Shown piece after piece: positions 33,049 through 42,318 of a stretch of DNA of 64,000 bases. The stretch is from DASSUW01 sp963806395 (GTDB taxonomy: Bacteria > Actinomycetota > Thermoleophilia > Solirubrobacterales > Solirubrobacteraceae): positions 186,001 to 250,000 of the forward strand of contig CAWDYI010000019.1 of NCBI GenBank assembly GCA_963806395.1. The letters are read 5' to 3'. The notes beneath the pieces were generated by a model. The model did no database searches, was not told the origin of the DNA, and worked only from the letters and a program-made list of their open reading frames with translations. Within the stretch, counting starts at the first letter, position 1. The number at the start of each line of letters is the position of its first letter. Position numbers and translations under genes: made by a program.

Positions 33049-34275
33049 ATGACCGACCCGACGACCAACGGCGAGCAGCGCGATTTCGTCGAGCGCTGGC
33101 GCGACAACGCCTACGGGTGCTTCTCCTCCGGCCACAAGTTCTGCCGCGAGGTGTGCCCGGTGATGCAGGTCACACGCAACGAGAACCACACGCCGACGGC
33201 GTTCCACGCGAACATCGTCGCGATGGAGCAGGGCCTCGTCGACGTCGCCGACGTGGCCGACGACTTCGTGCACTGCACGCAGTGCGGCGCGTGCGAGCTG
33301 CGCTGCCCGAACACGCTCTTCACCGGCGACTTCTACCGCCACCGCACGCGCACCGTCGACGTGGTGAAGGCGATGCGCGCGCTGATGGTCGAGACCGGCA
33401 ACGAGCGCGAGGGCTGGAAGCTCTGGAACGAGCGGCTGGCCGCCAATCACAACGAGCCGGTGCTCGGCGAGATCGACGTGTCGCAGGAGCACGTGGCCGA
33501 CTGGGCCGAAGGGCTGGACATCCCGGTCGGCGGCGAGTCGATCCTGTTCGTCGACTGCGAGGCGGCCTTCTACCGCACCTCGTACACGCGCGCGTTCGCG
33601 CAGCTGCTCCAGCGTGCGGGTGTGGCGTTCGGGCTGATGCGCGAGCAGTGGTGCTGCGGCGGGCCGGCGGCCGAGATGGGCTACGTCGACCTCGCGCGCA
33701 AGCACGCCGAGCACAACGTGGCCGACTGGCGGGCCGTCGGCGCCAAGCGGATCATCGCGCCCGACCCGCACGACTTCATCGCCTTCACCGAGGACTACCC
33801 GCGCTACTTCGGCGACGCCTACGACTTCGAGATCGTCCTCGGCGTCGAGCTGGTCGCCGAGCTCGTGCGCGACGGCAAGATCGCGCTCACCGAGCCAGTC
33901 GACCGCGTCGTCACGTACCACGACCCCTGCCGGCTGAACAAGCGCAAGGGCGTCCACGAGGCGCCGCGCGAGTTGCTGCGGGCGATCCCCGGCCTGACGT
34001 TCAAGGACGTCGACCGCGTGACCCAGTGGAGCTACTGCTCGGGCGGCGGCGGCGGGCTGCCGGTCGAGAAGCCGGAGATCACGGCGGAGATCAGCCGGCG
34101 CCGCGTGCAGCGGGCCGCCGACCTGGAGGTCGACGCGCTGATCAGCGCCTGCCCGTGGTCGGAGCGACCGCTGTCGGAGGCGGGGATCCTCGAGGTGATG
34201 GACCTGTTCGAGCTGCTCGCGCAGTCGGCCGGGATCGAGGTCGGAGGGCACACGAGCGCGGAGGCGCGGGCATGA
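33049..34275 (+). CDS. Fe-S oxidoreductase with two CCG domains (GlcF/HdrD-like)
   Basis: The 408-residue protein has two cysteine clusters, CFSSGHKFCREVCP and CTQCGACELRCP, that bind [4Fe-4S] centres. Two CCG-type domains follow: REQWCCGGPAAEMG and TYHDPCRLNKRKG, then QWSYCSGGGGGLP. This arrangement is found in GlcF, LldE and heterodisulfide-reductase subunits, which pass electrons from a flavin dehydrogenase to the chain. The first cluster has an unusual spacing. The ATG at 33049 has AAGGAGG upstream. It overlaps the flavoprotein gene (ATGA), so the two form a complex. Confidence 0.88.
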   Translation: MTDPTTNGEQRDFVERWRDNAYGCFSSGHKFCREVCPVMQVTRNENHTPTAFHANIVAMEQGLVDVADVADDFVHCTQCGACELRCPNTLFTGDFYRHRTRTVDVVKAMRALMVETGNEREGWKLWNERLAANHNEPVLGEIDVSQEHVADWAEGLDIPVGGESILFVDCEAAFYRTSYTRAFAQLLQRAGVAFGLMREQWCCGGPAAEMGYVDLARKHAEHNVADWRAVGAKRIIAPDPHDFIAFTEDYPRYFGDAYDFEIVLGVELVAELVRDGKIALTEPVDRVVTYHDPCRLNKRKGVHEAPRELLRAIPGLTFKDVDRVTQWSYCSGGGGGLPVEKPEITAEISRRRVQRAADLEVDALISACPWSERPLSEAGILEVMDLFELLAQSAGIEVGGHTSAEARA

Positions 34276-35792
34276 GCGCCGTCGCCTTCAAGTCGGCCGT
34301 CGACGACGCGGTGGTCGAGGAGCTGCGGGCGATCCTCGGGGACCGCGACCGCGTGCTGCCGAACGTGTCCTCGCGCGTGAGCCGCACGCGCGTCCCGGCG
34401 CCGTTCCCCGTCCATCGCTGGGGCGAGCACCTGCCCGACGTGGCGGTGCTGCCGAAGACGGCCCAGGAGGTCTCGGACGTCGTCAAGCTCGCGAACCGCC
34501 TCGGGATCCCGATCGTGCCGCGCGCCGGCGGTACGGGGCTGTCGGACGGCGCCGTTCCGATGCGTGGCCGCGGCGGGATCCTCGTCGACGTCAAGCTGAT
34601 GAACAAGATCCACGAGATCGACCTCGTGGACCGCACGGTGACCGTCGGGCCGGGCATCAACATGCTCAAGCTCAACGAGGAGCTGCGGCCGCACGGCGTC
34701 TTCTATCCGGACGACCCGGCGTCCTATCCGTGCTCGCTGGTGGGCGGGCGGATCGGCACCGGCGGCTGGTCGCTGCTCGGTGCCCGCTTCGGCCACACCC
34801 GCGACCTCGTGATCTCGATGGAGGTCGTGCTGCCGACGGGCGAGATCGTCGAGATCGCCGAGGGGGGCGGCCGCAAGCTGCGCAAGTCCTCGACCGGGCT
34901 GACGCTCAAGCACCTGTTCACCGGCCACCAGGGCACGCTCGGCATCTGCACCGAGGCCACGCTCGAGCTGGTCCCGCGGCCCGAGACCGAGTTCGCGGCC
35001 TTCTTCGCGTTCGACGACTACATGAAGGCGTACCGCACGGTCGGCGCGCTGACCAAGTCGGGGCTGGCCACGATCGCCGGCGTCGTGCTGTTCGACGAGT
35101 GGAAGCTGCGCTACCTGCGCCGCGACGACGAGGCGTACATCCCGCAGCCGGAGGACGTCCGGTCGGTGATCGCCGTCGCCATGTACGGCCGCCGCGCGGA
35201 GGTCGAGCCGGCGTCCGGGATCGTGATGGAGATGGGACGGGCGGACGGTGGGCGCTACCTCGGCGACGAGATCTCGCAGGGCGACTGGGCGTCGCGCCAC
35301 GACCGCTACGCCACGCCGCTGCACGGGCGCACGCTCGACGGCCAGGTGGTCCCGATGTCATGGCACTGCGAGGACGCGGCGCTGAACTACTCGGTGCTGC
35401 CGCAGGTGCGCGAGGAGTGGCACGCGATCGTCGACCGCTACATCCGCGAGTACGGCATCTTCGACGACTGGGGGATGTTCGCCTACACGAGCGGCGCCCA
35501 CAAGCCGTGGGGCGACTACCTGGTGGAGATCGACGTCGGGATCTGGGAGCAGAAGCTCGACGCGGAGAACTGGGAGGCGTGGGTGCGCTGCAAGCGCGAG
35601 ATCTCCGAGGTGTCGCTCAAGTACGGCGGCTCGATGACCGCCTGTCACGGCGCGACGCGCGAGGGCGACGCCGAGCTGGTGCCGACCGAGATGGGCTCCT
35701 CGTGGGAGGTCGTCAAGCGCATCAAGCGCGCGCTCGACCCCAACAACGTCATGAACCCCGGCAAGCAGTCGATGGACGAGGCGTACGAATGA
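34272..35792 (+). CDS. FAD-linked 2-hydroxyacid dehydrogenase (GlcD/DLD type)
   Basis: The 506-residue protein has the PCMH-type FAD fold (VLPKTAQEVSDVVKLANRLG, IPIVPRAGGTGLSDGAVPMR, FTGHQGTLGICTEATLELVP) and a C-terminal domain with the substrate and FAD residues near GGSMTACHGATREGD and DPNNVMNPGK. It oxidises D-lactate, glycolate or a similar acid. It is translationally coupled to the Fe-S subunit and to an 86-residue protein. Confidence 0.9.
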   Translation: MSAVAFKSAVDDAVVEELRAILGDRDRVLPNVSSRVSRTRVPAPFPVHRWGEHLPDVAVLPKTAQEVSDVVKLANRLGIPIVPRAGGTGLSDGAVPMRGRGGILVDVKLMNKIHEIDLVDRTVTVGPGINMLKLNEELRPHGVFYPDDPASYPCSLVGGRIGTGGWSLLGARFGHTRDLVISMEVVLPTGEIVEIAEGGGRKLRKSSTGLTLKHLFTGHQGTLGICTEATLELVPRPETEFAAFFAFDDYMKAYRTVGALTKSGLATIAGVVLFDEWKLRYLRRDDEAYIPQPEDVRSVIAVAMYGRRAEVEPASGIVMEMGRADGGRYLGDEISQGDWASRHDRYATPLHGRTLDGQVVPMSWHCEDAALNYSVLPQVREEWHAIVDRYIREYGIFDDWGMFAYTSGAHKPWGDYLVEIDVGIWEQKLDAENWEAWVRCKREISEVSLKYGGSMTACHGATREGDAELVPTEMGSSWEVVKRIKRALDPNNVMNPGKQSMDEAYE

Positions 35793-36049
35793 GCATCTTC
35801 CGACTCGGCGACCAACGGCCGCCGGAGCCGCAACGGATCAACGACGACGTGGTCATGCGGTTCGAGCACGTCTACGAGGTCGACCCGGACAAGATGCGGG
35901 TCTTCCCGCAGCAGGAGATGCCGGCCTGGGACACCCAGCGGATCGTGGCGGCGCGCTGGGACCACCTGGACTGGATGCACGACCACTTCGCGGACGAGGT
36001 CCTGTCGACGGGCCTTGGGTCCGAGACGATGCCCGAGGAGGACGAATGA
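35789..36049 (+). CDS. Small hypothetical protein of the redox operon
   Basis: The 86-residue protein is acidic and mainly hydrophilic (RINDDVVMRFEHVYEVDPDK, MPAWDTQRIVAARWDHLDWM, ending EEDE). I do not recognise a family. It overlaps the FAD gene by 4 bases and the LLM-oxidoreductase gene by 4 bases, so it is made in fixed ratio with them. It may be a small subunit or a maturation factor for the complex. Confidence 0.7.
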   Translation: MSIFRLGDQRPPEPQRINDDVVMRFEHVYEVDPDKMRVFPQQEMPAWDTQRIVAARWDHLDWMHDHFADEVLSTGLGSETMPEEDE

Positions 36050-37095
36050 AGTTCAGCTACTGCATGCTTCCGGACTATCCGCTGAACGACTCGATCGACA
36101 TGATCAAGACGGCGGACGAGCTCGGCTACCACGCGTGTTACGCGGTCGACGAGACCTGGCACAAGGACCTGTGGGTGCTGTTCGCGGCCGCCGCGGACAA
36201 GACGAGCAACATCCGCTTCGGGCCCAACGTCACGCACGTGTTCCTGCGCGAGCCGACGCTGATCTGCCAGCAGCTGGCGACGCTCGACGAGCTGACCGGC
36301 GGGCGGATGGAGGCGGTCGTCTCCACCGGGAACTTCGGACTGATGCAGCAGTACCACATCGATTGGGCCGCCAAGAAGCCGCTGTCGCGCCTGAAGGAAG
36401 CCATGCACGTGATGCGCACCTTCCTGGACGACGGGAAGATCGACTTCAAGGGCGACTTCTTCGAGTACACCGGCCTGTTCACGGCCGCCCGGCCGGTGCA
36501 GGAGCGCATCCCACTGCTGATGGGCGGCATGAAGGGACCGCGCTCGTTCATCGCGGCCGGCGAGATCGCCGACGGCCTGCACCACGCGCTGTCGTACTCG
36601 CGCGAGGCCTACGACTACGTCGTGGAGAATGTGCGCAAGGGCGCCGACAACGCCGGCCGCAACTTCGACGACCTCGACGTCGGGGCCTGGGTCGTGACCG
36701 TGGTGAGCGAGGACTCGGCGGCCGCCAAGCAGGCCGCGCGCATTCTCGTGGCCTTCTACATCTCCTCGATGCCGCCCGAGCAGCTCGAGCGCCACGGGAT
36801 CACGACCGACGAGGTCGCGCCTGTGGTCGAGGCGCTCGGCGCGGGCGACGTCGCCAAGGCGATCGAGCTCTTCCGCCCGGAGCTGTCCGAGAAGCTGTCG
36901 ATCGCCGGCACGCCCGAGGAGTGCGTCGAGAAGATCAAGACCGACATCGAGCCGGCCGGCGTGAACCACATGATCCTGTGCCTCACCGACGCCCACCTGG
37001 TCGAGTTCTTCTCAGGGCACAAGGTCGAGAACGTGCCGGGCATCCAGGAGCAACTGCAACTCGTCGCGGAGCGGGTGATCCCGAGCTTCAACTGA
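36046..37095 (+). CDS. LLM-class oxidoreductase, likely F420-dependent
   Basis: The 349-residue protein has the luciferase-like TIM barrel: MIKTADELGYHACYAVDETW, IRFGPNVTHVFLREPTLICQ, ATLDELTGGRMEAVVSTGNF and IPLLMGGMKGPRSFIAAGEI. LLM enzymes with this DELTGGR-type motif in actinobacteria often use coenzyme F420. In this operon it may deliver or accept electrons from the hydroxyacid dehydrogenase. The cofactor is inferred from the family. Confidence 0.82.
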   Translation: MKFSYCMLPDYPLNDSIDMIKTADELGYHACYAVDETWHKDLWVLFAAAADKTSNIRFGPNVTHVFLREPTLICQQLATLDELTGGRMEAVVSTGNFGLMQQYHIDWAAKKPLSRLKEAMHVMRTFLDDGKIDFKGDFFEYTGLFTAARPVQERIPLLMGGMKGPRSFIAAGEIADGLHHALSYSREAYDYVVENVRKGADNAGRNFDDLDVGAWVVTVVSEDSAAAKQAARILVAFYISSMPPEQLERHGITTDEVAPVVEALGAGDVAKAIELFRPELSEKLSIAGTPEECVEKIKTDIEPAGVNHMILCLTDAHLVEFFSGHKVENVPGIQEQLQLVAERVIPSFN

Positions 37096-37099
37096 CGCG

Positions 37100-37118
37100 C
37101 ACGCGCCCCACGCGCGTG
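37100..37118. terminator. Bidirectional terminator hairpin
   Basis: CACGCGC and GCGCGTG pair perfectly around a 5-base loop, 5 bases after the LLM stop and 8 bases before the end of the convergent RTX gene. No T-tract follows, as is frequent in high-GC genomes. Confidence 0.55.
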
Positions 37119-37125
37119 ACAGCCA

Positions 37126-39006
37126 CTACCTCCGGGTCACGAACTCGCAGAACCTGACGGTGTCGGACCGGTCGGCCTTCACCTTGTCGCGGCCGCCGCC
37201 GCAGTCGATCGTGTCGCGCGTGCGGTCGCGCGCGGAGATGGTGTCGTCGCCGCCCTGGGCGTTGACCTTGTCCTTGCCGGCCCCCGGCGTGATCGTGTCG
37301 TTTCCCCTCCCGGCGTTGATCTTGTCGGCGCCGGCGTCGCCGGCGAGGCGGTCACCGCCGGAGGAGCCGTTGAGGAGGTCCGCCCCGGTCCCGCCTGCCA
37401 TCCGATCGTCGCCCGAGCGGCCGAACAGGCAGTCGTTTCCACCGCGACCGCTCAGCACGTCGCGGCCCACGGTGCCGACCAAGACGTCCGCGCCCGGGGT
37501 GCCGACTTTGAACGGCACCGTGCCGGGGTGCTGGCAGTCGGGCGGCGGCGGCGGGGGCGGGTCGAGAACGCACTGCACGGTGACCGCGACAGTCGCGCTG
37601 GAGCCCCCGTTGAGCCGGTAGGTGAACGTGTCGCGCGCCCCGCCCAGGTCGTTGCAGTAGTTCGGCTTGGGCTGGTAGGTGACGCCTCCGCCGGCGAGCG
37701 CCGTGCTGCCCTGTGCAGGCTGCGTGATCGAGGCGACGACCTTCGGCCCGCCGTCCGGATCGGTGTCGTTGGCGAGCACGTTGATCGCGGTGGCAGCGGC
37801 GTCCTCCATGACGACCGCGACGTCGTTCTTCGCGGTCGGCGGCGCGTCGAAGCACGGCCCGTCCGGCGTGGAGAAGTTCCGGTAGACCATCACCCGGTTG
37901 GCGCCCTGGTCGCTGATGACGAGGTCGGCGAGCCCGTCGCCGGTCAGGTCGCCTGCGACCATCGCCACGCGCGTGGCGGTTGCCGGGTTCTGGTAGCCGA
38001 GCTGCGGCAGGTCCTGACCGGTATCGAAGCTCCCCGTGCCGCCGCGATGGATCACTCCTCGCCCGTAGCCGCCGGCGCCCACCACGTCGTTGCAACCGTC
38101 ACCGTCGACATCGGCGACCGCCACGGCGTCCAGGCCGGGGATCGAGGGAAGCGTCGTGGCGACCGGCGCGAGTCCGGACGCGCCCCACCGGAAGTAGTGG
38201 ATCGAATTGACCCGTGCACTCAAACTGTTGACGAACTGGCCCGCGAGCACGTCGAGGTCGCCGTCATCGTCCAGGTCGCTCATCGCGACCGACTCGACAC
38301 CGCCCGTCAGTGGCCGCGAGCTCTCCGCCAGGTACGTCACCGGTTGGTGCGCGAAGCCGAAGATGCCGATCTTGTCGACCTCGCCGGTCACGATCTCGTC
38401 GGGCGGCACGCCGGGGAAGGCGCCGTTGAGGTTGCCGACGGCCATCGGTCCGCCGGCGCTGGTGGTGTTGCAGATGGGCCCAGGCTGAGCGGGGTCATAG
38501 GTGATACACAGCTCACGGCTGAGCCCGACTGCATGCTGGAACGCCAGCAGCGGAACCGGATTGCCGTCCGGGCGCCTGACCAGCGCGAGCACGTCGACCG
38601 TCGTCGGACCGAGGTTCTGCGGGAGCCCGAGATTGAACGCCTGCGGGCTCGCAAGCGCGCCCGCCCCGTCACCCGTCAGCCGCACGACATTCGGCGTACA
38701 GGCGACGTAGGCGTCGAGCTTGCCGTCCAGCGGTAGCGGAGTGACGTCGCCAAGCGTGATGTCCAGCCCTGCGCACTGCGGCCCGGCCGTGTGCTCGACC
38801 GGTGCGGCGAAGGTGCCGTCGCCGTTGTTGAGCATCACGCCGACGCTGCCGCGCAACGGCATCGCGACCACGATGTCCTTGCCGTTGACGCCGTCGAGGT
38901 CGCCGAGCGCAACCGAGTCGGGAGCTCCGGGCAGGAAGACGTCGGTCCGCTGGAGGTTCACGGCGGCGCCCGCGGGCGTTCCGCCCAACGCCGCCCCCAG
39001 GAGCAC
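37126..39006 (-). CDS. Secreted FG-GAP/VCBS and RTX calcium-binding repeat protein
   Basis: The 626-residue protein has an N-terminal hydrophobic leader, a seven-bladed-type FG-GAP region (repeated D.DGD.D/D..GDG..D motifs, for example AVADVDGDGCNDVVGAG and VAGDLTGDGLADLV), and a cadherin-like/tandem-95 Ig domain (ATAINVLANDTDPDGGP). A C-terminal RTX region of GGxGxDxx nonapeptides follows (GRGGNDCLFG, GGTGADLLNG, GRGNDTITPG). These bind Ca2+ outside the cell. The GTG at 39006 gives a short leader; reading on upstream yields RRLSRWTLAVLLGAALGG, a better signal peptide, but only a rare ATC start near 39045 is available. Confidence 0.82.
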   Translation of the reverse strand: MLLGAALGGTPAGAAVNLQRTDVFLPGAPDSVALGDLDGVNGKDIVVAMPLRGSVGVMLNNGDGTFAAPVEHTAGPQCAGLDITLGDVTPLPLDGKLDAYVACTPNVVRLTGDGAGALASPQAFNLGLPQNLGPTTVDVLALVRRPDGNPVPLLAFQHAVGLSRELCITYDPAQPGPICNTTSAGGPMAVGNLNGAFPGVPPDEIVTGEVDKIGIFGFAHQPVTYLAESSRPLTGGVESVAMSDLDDDGDLDVLAGQFVNSLSARVNSIHYFRWGASGLAPVATTLPSIPGLDAVAVADVDGDGCNDVVGAGGYGRGVIHRGGTGSFDTGQDLPQLGYQNPATATRVAMVAGDLTGDGLADLVISDQGANRVMVYRNFSTPDGPCFDAPPTAKNDVAVVMEDAAATAINVLANDTDPDGGPKVVASITQPAQGSTALAGGGVTYQPKPNYCNDLGGARDTFTYRLNGGSSATVAVTVQCVLDPPPPPPPDCQHPGTVPFKVGTPGADVLVGTVGRDVLSGRGGNDCLFGRSGDDRMAGGTGADLLNGSSGGDRLAGDAGADKINAGRGNDTITPGAGKDKVNAQGGDDTISARDRTRDTIDCGGGRDKVKADRSDTVRFCEFVTRR

Positions 39007-39078
39007 CGCGAGCGTCCAGCGGCTTAGGCGCCTGGCGGGAACGACGATGCTTGCGACCCTACCAGTGCTGACGCGGTG

Positions 39079-39867
39079 TCACTCCGGGCGGACCTCGGCA
39101 GCGGCGGGATCGAGCAGGCGGGCGAGGAAGGCGCGGGTGCGCTCGTGACTCGGGGCTCCGACCACGCGCTCGGGCGGACCCTGCTCGAGGATCACCCCGT
39201 CGTCCATGAACGCGACGCGATCGGCGACCTCGCGCGCGAAGCTCATCTCGTGCGTGACCACCATCATCGTCATCCCCTCCTGGGCGAGCACGCGCATGAC
39301 GCCGAGCACGTCGCCGACGAGCTCCGGGTCGAGCGACGACGTCGGTTCGTCGAACAGCATCAGCTCCGGACCCATCGCGAGCGACCGTGCGATCGCCACC
39401 CGCTGTTGCTGACCGCCCGAGAGCTGGGACGGGAAGGCGTCCGCCTTGGGCGTGAGGCCGACCCGTTCCAGGTTCTCGGCGGCGATCCGCTCCGCCTCCT
39501 CCTTCCCGCGGCCGAGCACGCGGCGCTGCGCGATCGTGAGGTTGTCAGTCACGGTCAGGTGCGGGAACAGGTTGAACTGCTGGAACACCATGCCGATCCG
39601 GCGCCGGACCGCGTCGATGTCGACGTCGAGATCCGTCACCTCGACGCCTCCGACGAAGATCTGCCCCGACGTCGGCTGCTCGAGCAGGTTGATGCAGCGC
39701 AGCAACGTGGACTTCCCCGACCCGGACGGGCCGATCACGCAGACGACCTCGCCGGTCTCCACCCGGAAGTCGATGCCCTTGAGCACTTCCAGGTCCCCGA
39801 ACGACTTGTGCAACGCGCGGATCTCGATCGGAGCGGTGGCCTGCTCGCCTGCGGGCATCGCCCTCAT
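39079..39867 (-). CDS. Polar amino-acid ABC transporter ATPase (GlnQ type)
   Basis: The 262-residue ATPase has Walker A GPSGSGKSTLLRCIN, IGMVFQQFNLFPHLTVTDNL, the signature LSGGQQQRVAIAR, Walker B LMLFDEPTSSLDPE and the H-loop VVTHEM. Polar amino-acid transporters of the GlnQ family have exactly this LLRCIN and FNLFPH pattern. It overlaps the permease gene by 4 bases. Confidence 0.92.
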   Translation of the reverse strand: MRAMPAGEQATAPIEIRALHKSFGDLEVLKGIDFRVETGEVVCVIGPSGSGKSTLLRCINLLEQPTSGQIFVGGVEVTDLDVDIDAVRRRIGMVFQQFNLFPHLTVTDNLTIAQRRVLGRGKEEAERIAAENLERVGLTPKADAFPSQLSGGQQQRVAIARSLAMGPELMLFDEPTSSLDPELVGDVLGVMRVLAQEGMTMMVVTHEMSFAREVADRVAFMDDGVILEQGPPERVVGAPSHERTRAFLARLLDPAAAEVRPE

Positions 39868-40676
39868 CGCGCCTGGGCCTGCCGGGCTTCGAGCCGGCGG
39901 ACGAGGATGCCCAGCGGCACCGTGATGATCAGATAGGCCAGGCCCGCGATCAGGATCGGCGTCATGCTCACGTACTGGTTGAGCGCATCGCGACCGAACT
40001 TCGCGAGCTCACGCGTCGGCAGCGTGACACCCAGCAGGTACACCAGCGATGAGTCCTTCGTGAGCAGGATCAGCTCGTTCGTGAGCGGCGGCAGGATGAT
40101 CCGGAACGCCTGCGGAATGATGATCGAGACCATCGCGCGCGTGTGCGACATGCCGAGCGAGCGCGCGGCCTCCATCTGCCCCTTGGGCACGGCCTGGATC
40201 CCGGCACGGAAGGTCTCGGCCATGTACGCCGCCGCGACGAGGCCGAGCGCGACCGTGATCGTGCCCAGGATCCCGCCGGGCACCTCGGTGTTGAGCGCGA
40301 TGGGGATCCCGTAGCCGAACGCGATCAGCACGAGCAGCGCGGGCACGCCGCGGAAGAACTCGATGTACACCGTGGCCAGCGCCCGGTAGGCGGCGACCGG
40401 CGACAGCCGCATGAGCGCCACCACGAGGCCGAGGACGAAGCCGAACGCGAACGCGCAGAGGGTGTACAGCACCGTGTTCTTCAGTGCCGTCGTGAGCAGC
40501 TCCGGGAACAGCTCCCGGATCACATCGGTGTCGAAGAACGCCTCCTGGATGCGCGTCCAGTTCGCCACGAGCACGAACACGAGCACCGCGATGCCGAGAG
40601 CGGCGTACTGGACGGCGCGAAAGGCGCTGGCCCGCTGCCGGCGGGTGAGCCGGCGCGGGCGCGTAGTCGTAGCCAT
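39864..40676 (-). CDS. Polar amino-acid ABC transporter permease (GlnP/HisM type)
   Basis: The 270-residue protein has a basic N-terminus and five to six helices. The EAA loop YMAETFRAGIQAVPKGQMEA, AARSLGMSHTRAMVSIIIPQ is the ATPase-contacting motif. TALKNTVLYTLCAFAFGFVL is the standard first core helix. It works with the adjoining ATPase and binding protein. Confidence 0.9.
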   Translation of the reverse strand: MATTTRPRRLTRRQRASAFRAVQYAALGIAVLVFVLVANWTRIQEAFFDTDVIRELFPELLTTALKNTVLYTLCAFAFGFVLGLVVALMRLSPVAAYRALATVYIEFFRGVPALLVLIAFGYGIPIALNTEVPGGILGTITVALGLVAAAYMAETFRAGIQAVPKGQMEAARSLGMSHTRAMVSIIIPQAFRIILPPLTNELILLTKDSSLVYLLGVTLPTRELAKFGRDALNQYVSMTPILIAGLAYLIITVPLGILVRRLEARQAQAR

Positions 40677-40686
40677 CAGCGTCGTC

Positions 40687-41499
40687 TCACTCGGGCTTGG
40701 CGCCGAACCACTTCTCGTAGAGCTTGTCGTACGTCCCGTCGCTCTTCGCCGTGGCCAGCACCTCGTTGACCACCTTGGCGAGGTCGTCGCTGGTGCCCTT
40801 CTTCATGCCGAAGCCGTACTGCTCGCCGGTCTCGAACTGGGCCGCGACCTCGAGATCGGGGTTCTTCTTGACGTAGTCGAGGAGCACCGGGATGTCGTTG
40901 ATGGCGGCCGGGATCTGGCGGCTCTTGACGCTGCTCAGCTGCAGCGCGAGGTCCTCGTAATCCTTCAGCTCGGCGTCGGTGGCGTTCTCCTCGGCGTACA
41001 TCTTGCCCGTCGTGCCCGACTGGACGCCGAGCGTCTTGCCGGCCAGGTCCTCGAGCGACGTGATGCCGCCGCCCTTCTCGACGAGCAGCGCCTGGTTGGC
41101 GTCGAAGTAGGGGTCCGAGAACGCGATCTTCTCGGCACGCTCGTCTGTGATCGTCATCGCCGCGGCGGCGATGTCGCACTTGCGCGCGTTCAGGTCCTCG
41201 CCTGACTGGATCCCCTCGAACGGCGTGTCGACGATCTCCTGCTTGACGCCGAGCTTCTTGGCGACGAGATCGACCAGGTCGACGTCGAAGCCGACGATCT
41301 TGCCGCTCTGCTCGAACTGGAACGGCTCGTACGGGAGGTGGGTGCAGGTCGTCAGCGCCCCGTCGTTGACAAGGTCGACGTTGCTCTCACCACCGGCCGG
41401 TTGGCCCTCCTCATCATCCCCGCACGCGCTGAAGACCATCACTGCGACCACCGCTACGCACCCCGTCAGGAACCGCGCACGGAAGAAACTCGACTGCAT
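40687..41499 (-). CDS. Polar amino-acid ABC transporter substrate-binding lipoprotein
   Basis: The 270-residue protein has a lipobox (VAVVAVMVFSACGDD) and the SBP_bac_3 fold: THLPYEPFQFEQSGKIVGFD, VDLVDLVAKKLGV, AMTITDERAEKIAFSDPYFD and GVQSGTTGKMYAEEN. The ligand is probably glutamine, glutamate or arginine-like; residues for a definite call cannot be read without alignment. The ATG at 41499 has a GGGAGG site. Confidence 0.9.
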   Translation of the reverse strand: MQSSFFRARFLTGCVAVVAVMVFSACGDDEEGQPAGGESNVDLVNDGALTTCTHLPYEPFQFEQSGKIVGFDVDLVDLVAKKLGVKQEIVDTPFEGIQSGEDLNARKCDIAAAAMTITDERAEKIAFSDPYFDANQALLVEKGGGITSLEDLAGKTLGVQSGTTGKMYAEENATDAELKDYEDLALQLSSVKSRQIPAAINDIPVLLDYVKKNPDLEVAAQFETGEQYGFGMKKGTSDDLAKVVNEVLATAKSDGTYDKLYEKWFGAKPE

Positions 41500-41570
41500 G
41501 CTGCCTCCCTCTTCCAGGTCGGATCGTGGTCGCGGCACTATGGCAAGTCGGATCCGGCAGCATCCCCGGC

Positions 41571-42266
41571 ATGCGCCCACGAGCTCTGTTCTTCGACGTC
41601 TTCGGTACCTGCGTCGACTGGCGTACGCCGGTGATTCGCGAGTGCGAGGCGCTCGGCCTCCGCGGCGTCGACTGGCCCGCGTTCGCCGACGCGTGGCGGG
41701 GCCAGTACCAGCCGCAGCTCGAGACCGTCCGCAGCGGCAGGCGAGCGTGGACGAGGCTCGACGTACTGCACCGCGAGGCGCTCGACCGCGTACTCGGCGA
41801 CTTCGGGCTCGAGGGTGTGCCGGAGGAGCGCCGGGATGAGCTGAACCTGGTCTGGCACCGCCTGGACCCGTGGCCCGACACCGTCGCCGGCCTCGCACGG
41901 CTCAAGAGCCGGTACGTCGTCGCGCCCTGCTCCAACGGCCACATCGCGCTGATGGTCGACCTCGCCAGGCACGCCGGCCTGCCGTGGGACGTGATCCTCG
42001 GCGCCGAGATGGCGCGCGCGTACAAGCCGGCGCCGGAGGTGTACCTCGCGAGCGTCGACGCGCTCGGCCTCGCGCCGCGCGAGGTGATGATGGTCGCCGC
42101 GCACCAGAGCGACCTCATCGCCGCCGCCGAGTGCGGCCTGGCGACCGCGTTCGTGCCGCGGCCCGCCGAGCACGGCCCGGGTGGGACGGCCGAGCTCGCG
42201 CCCGGCCGCGAGTACGACCTCGTGGCGTCGGACTTCGGCGAGCTGGCCCGCGCGCTCGGCGTGTAG
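41571..42266 (+). CDS. L-2-haloacid dehalogenase (HAD type II)
   Basis: The 231-residue protein has the HAD motifs: ALFFDVFGTCVDWRT (nucleophile Asp), VAPCSNGHIALM (Ser/Asn, motif II), YKPAPEVYLASV (Lys, motif III) and MMVAAHQSDLIAAAECGLAT (motif IV; an HxxD pattern typical of type II enzymes). It hydrolyses C-halogen bonds of 2-haloacids by inversion; substrates in the cell may differ. The ATG at 41571 avoids a longer N-terminal extension from a GTG at 41526. Confidence 0.85.
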   Translation: MRPRALFFDVFGTCVDWRTPVIRECEALGLRGVDWPAFADAWRGQYQPQLETVRSGRRAWTRLDVLHREALDRVLGDFGLEGVPEERRDELNLVWHRLDPWPDTVAGLARLKSRYVVAPCSNGHIALMVDLARHAGLPWDVILGAEMARAYKPAPEVYLASVDALGLAPREVMMVAAHQSDLIAAAECGLATAFVPRPAEHGPGGTAELAPGREYDLVASDFGELARALGV

Positions 42267-42318
42267 ACGGGCCGGCAGCGCTCAAGTTCACGCCCGCAAC
42301 GACCGAGCACGGTGGGTG

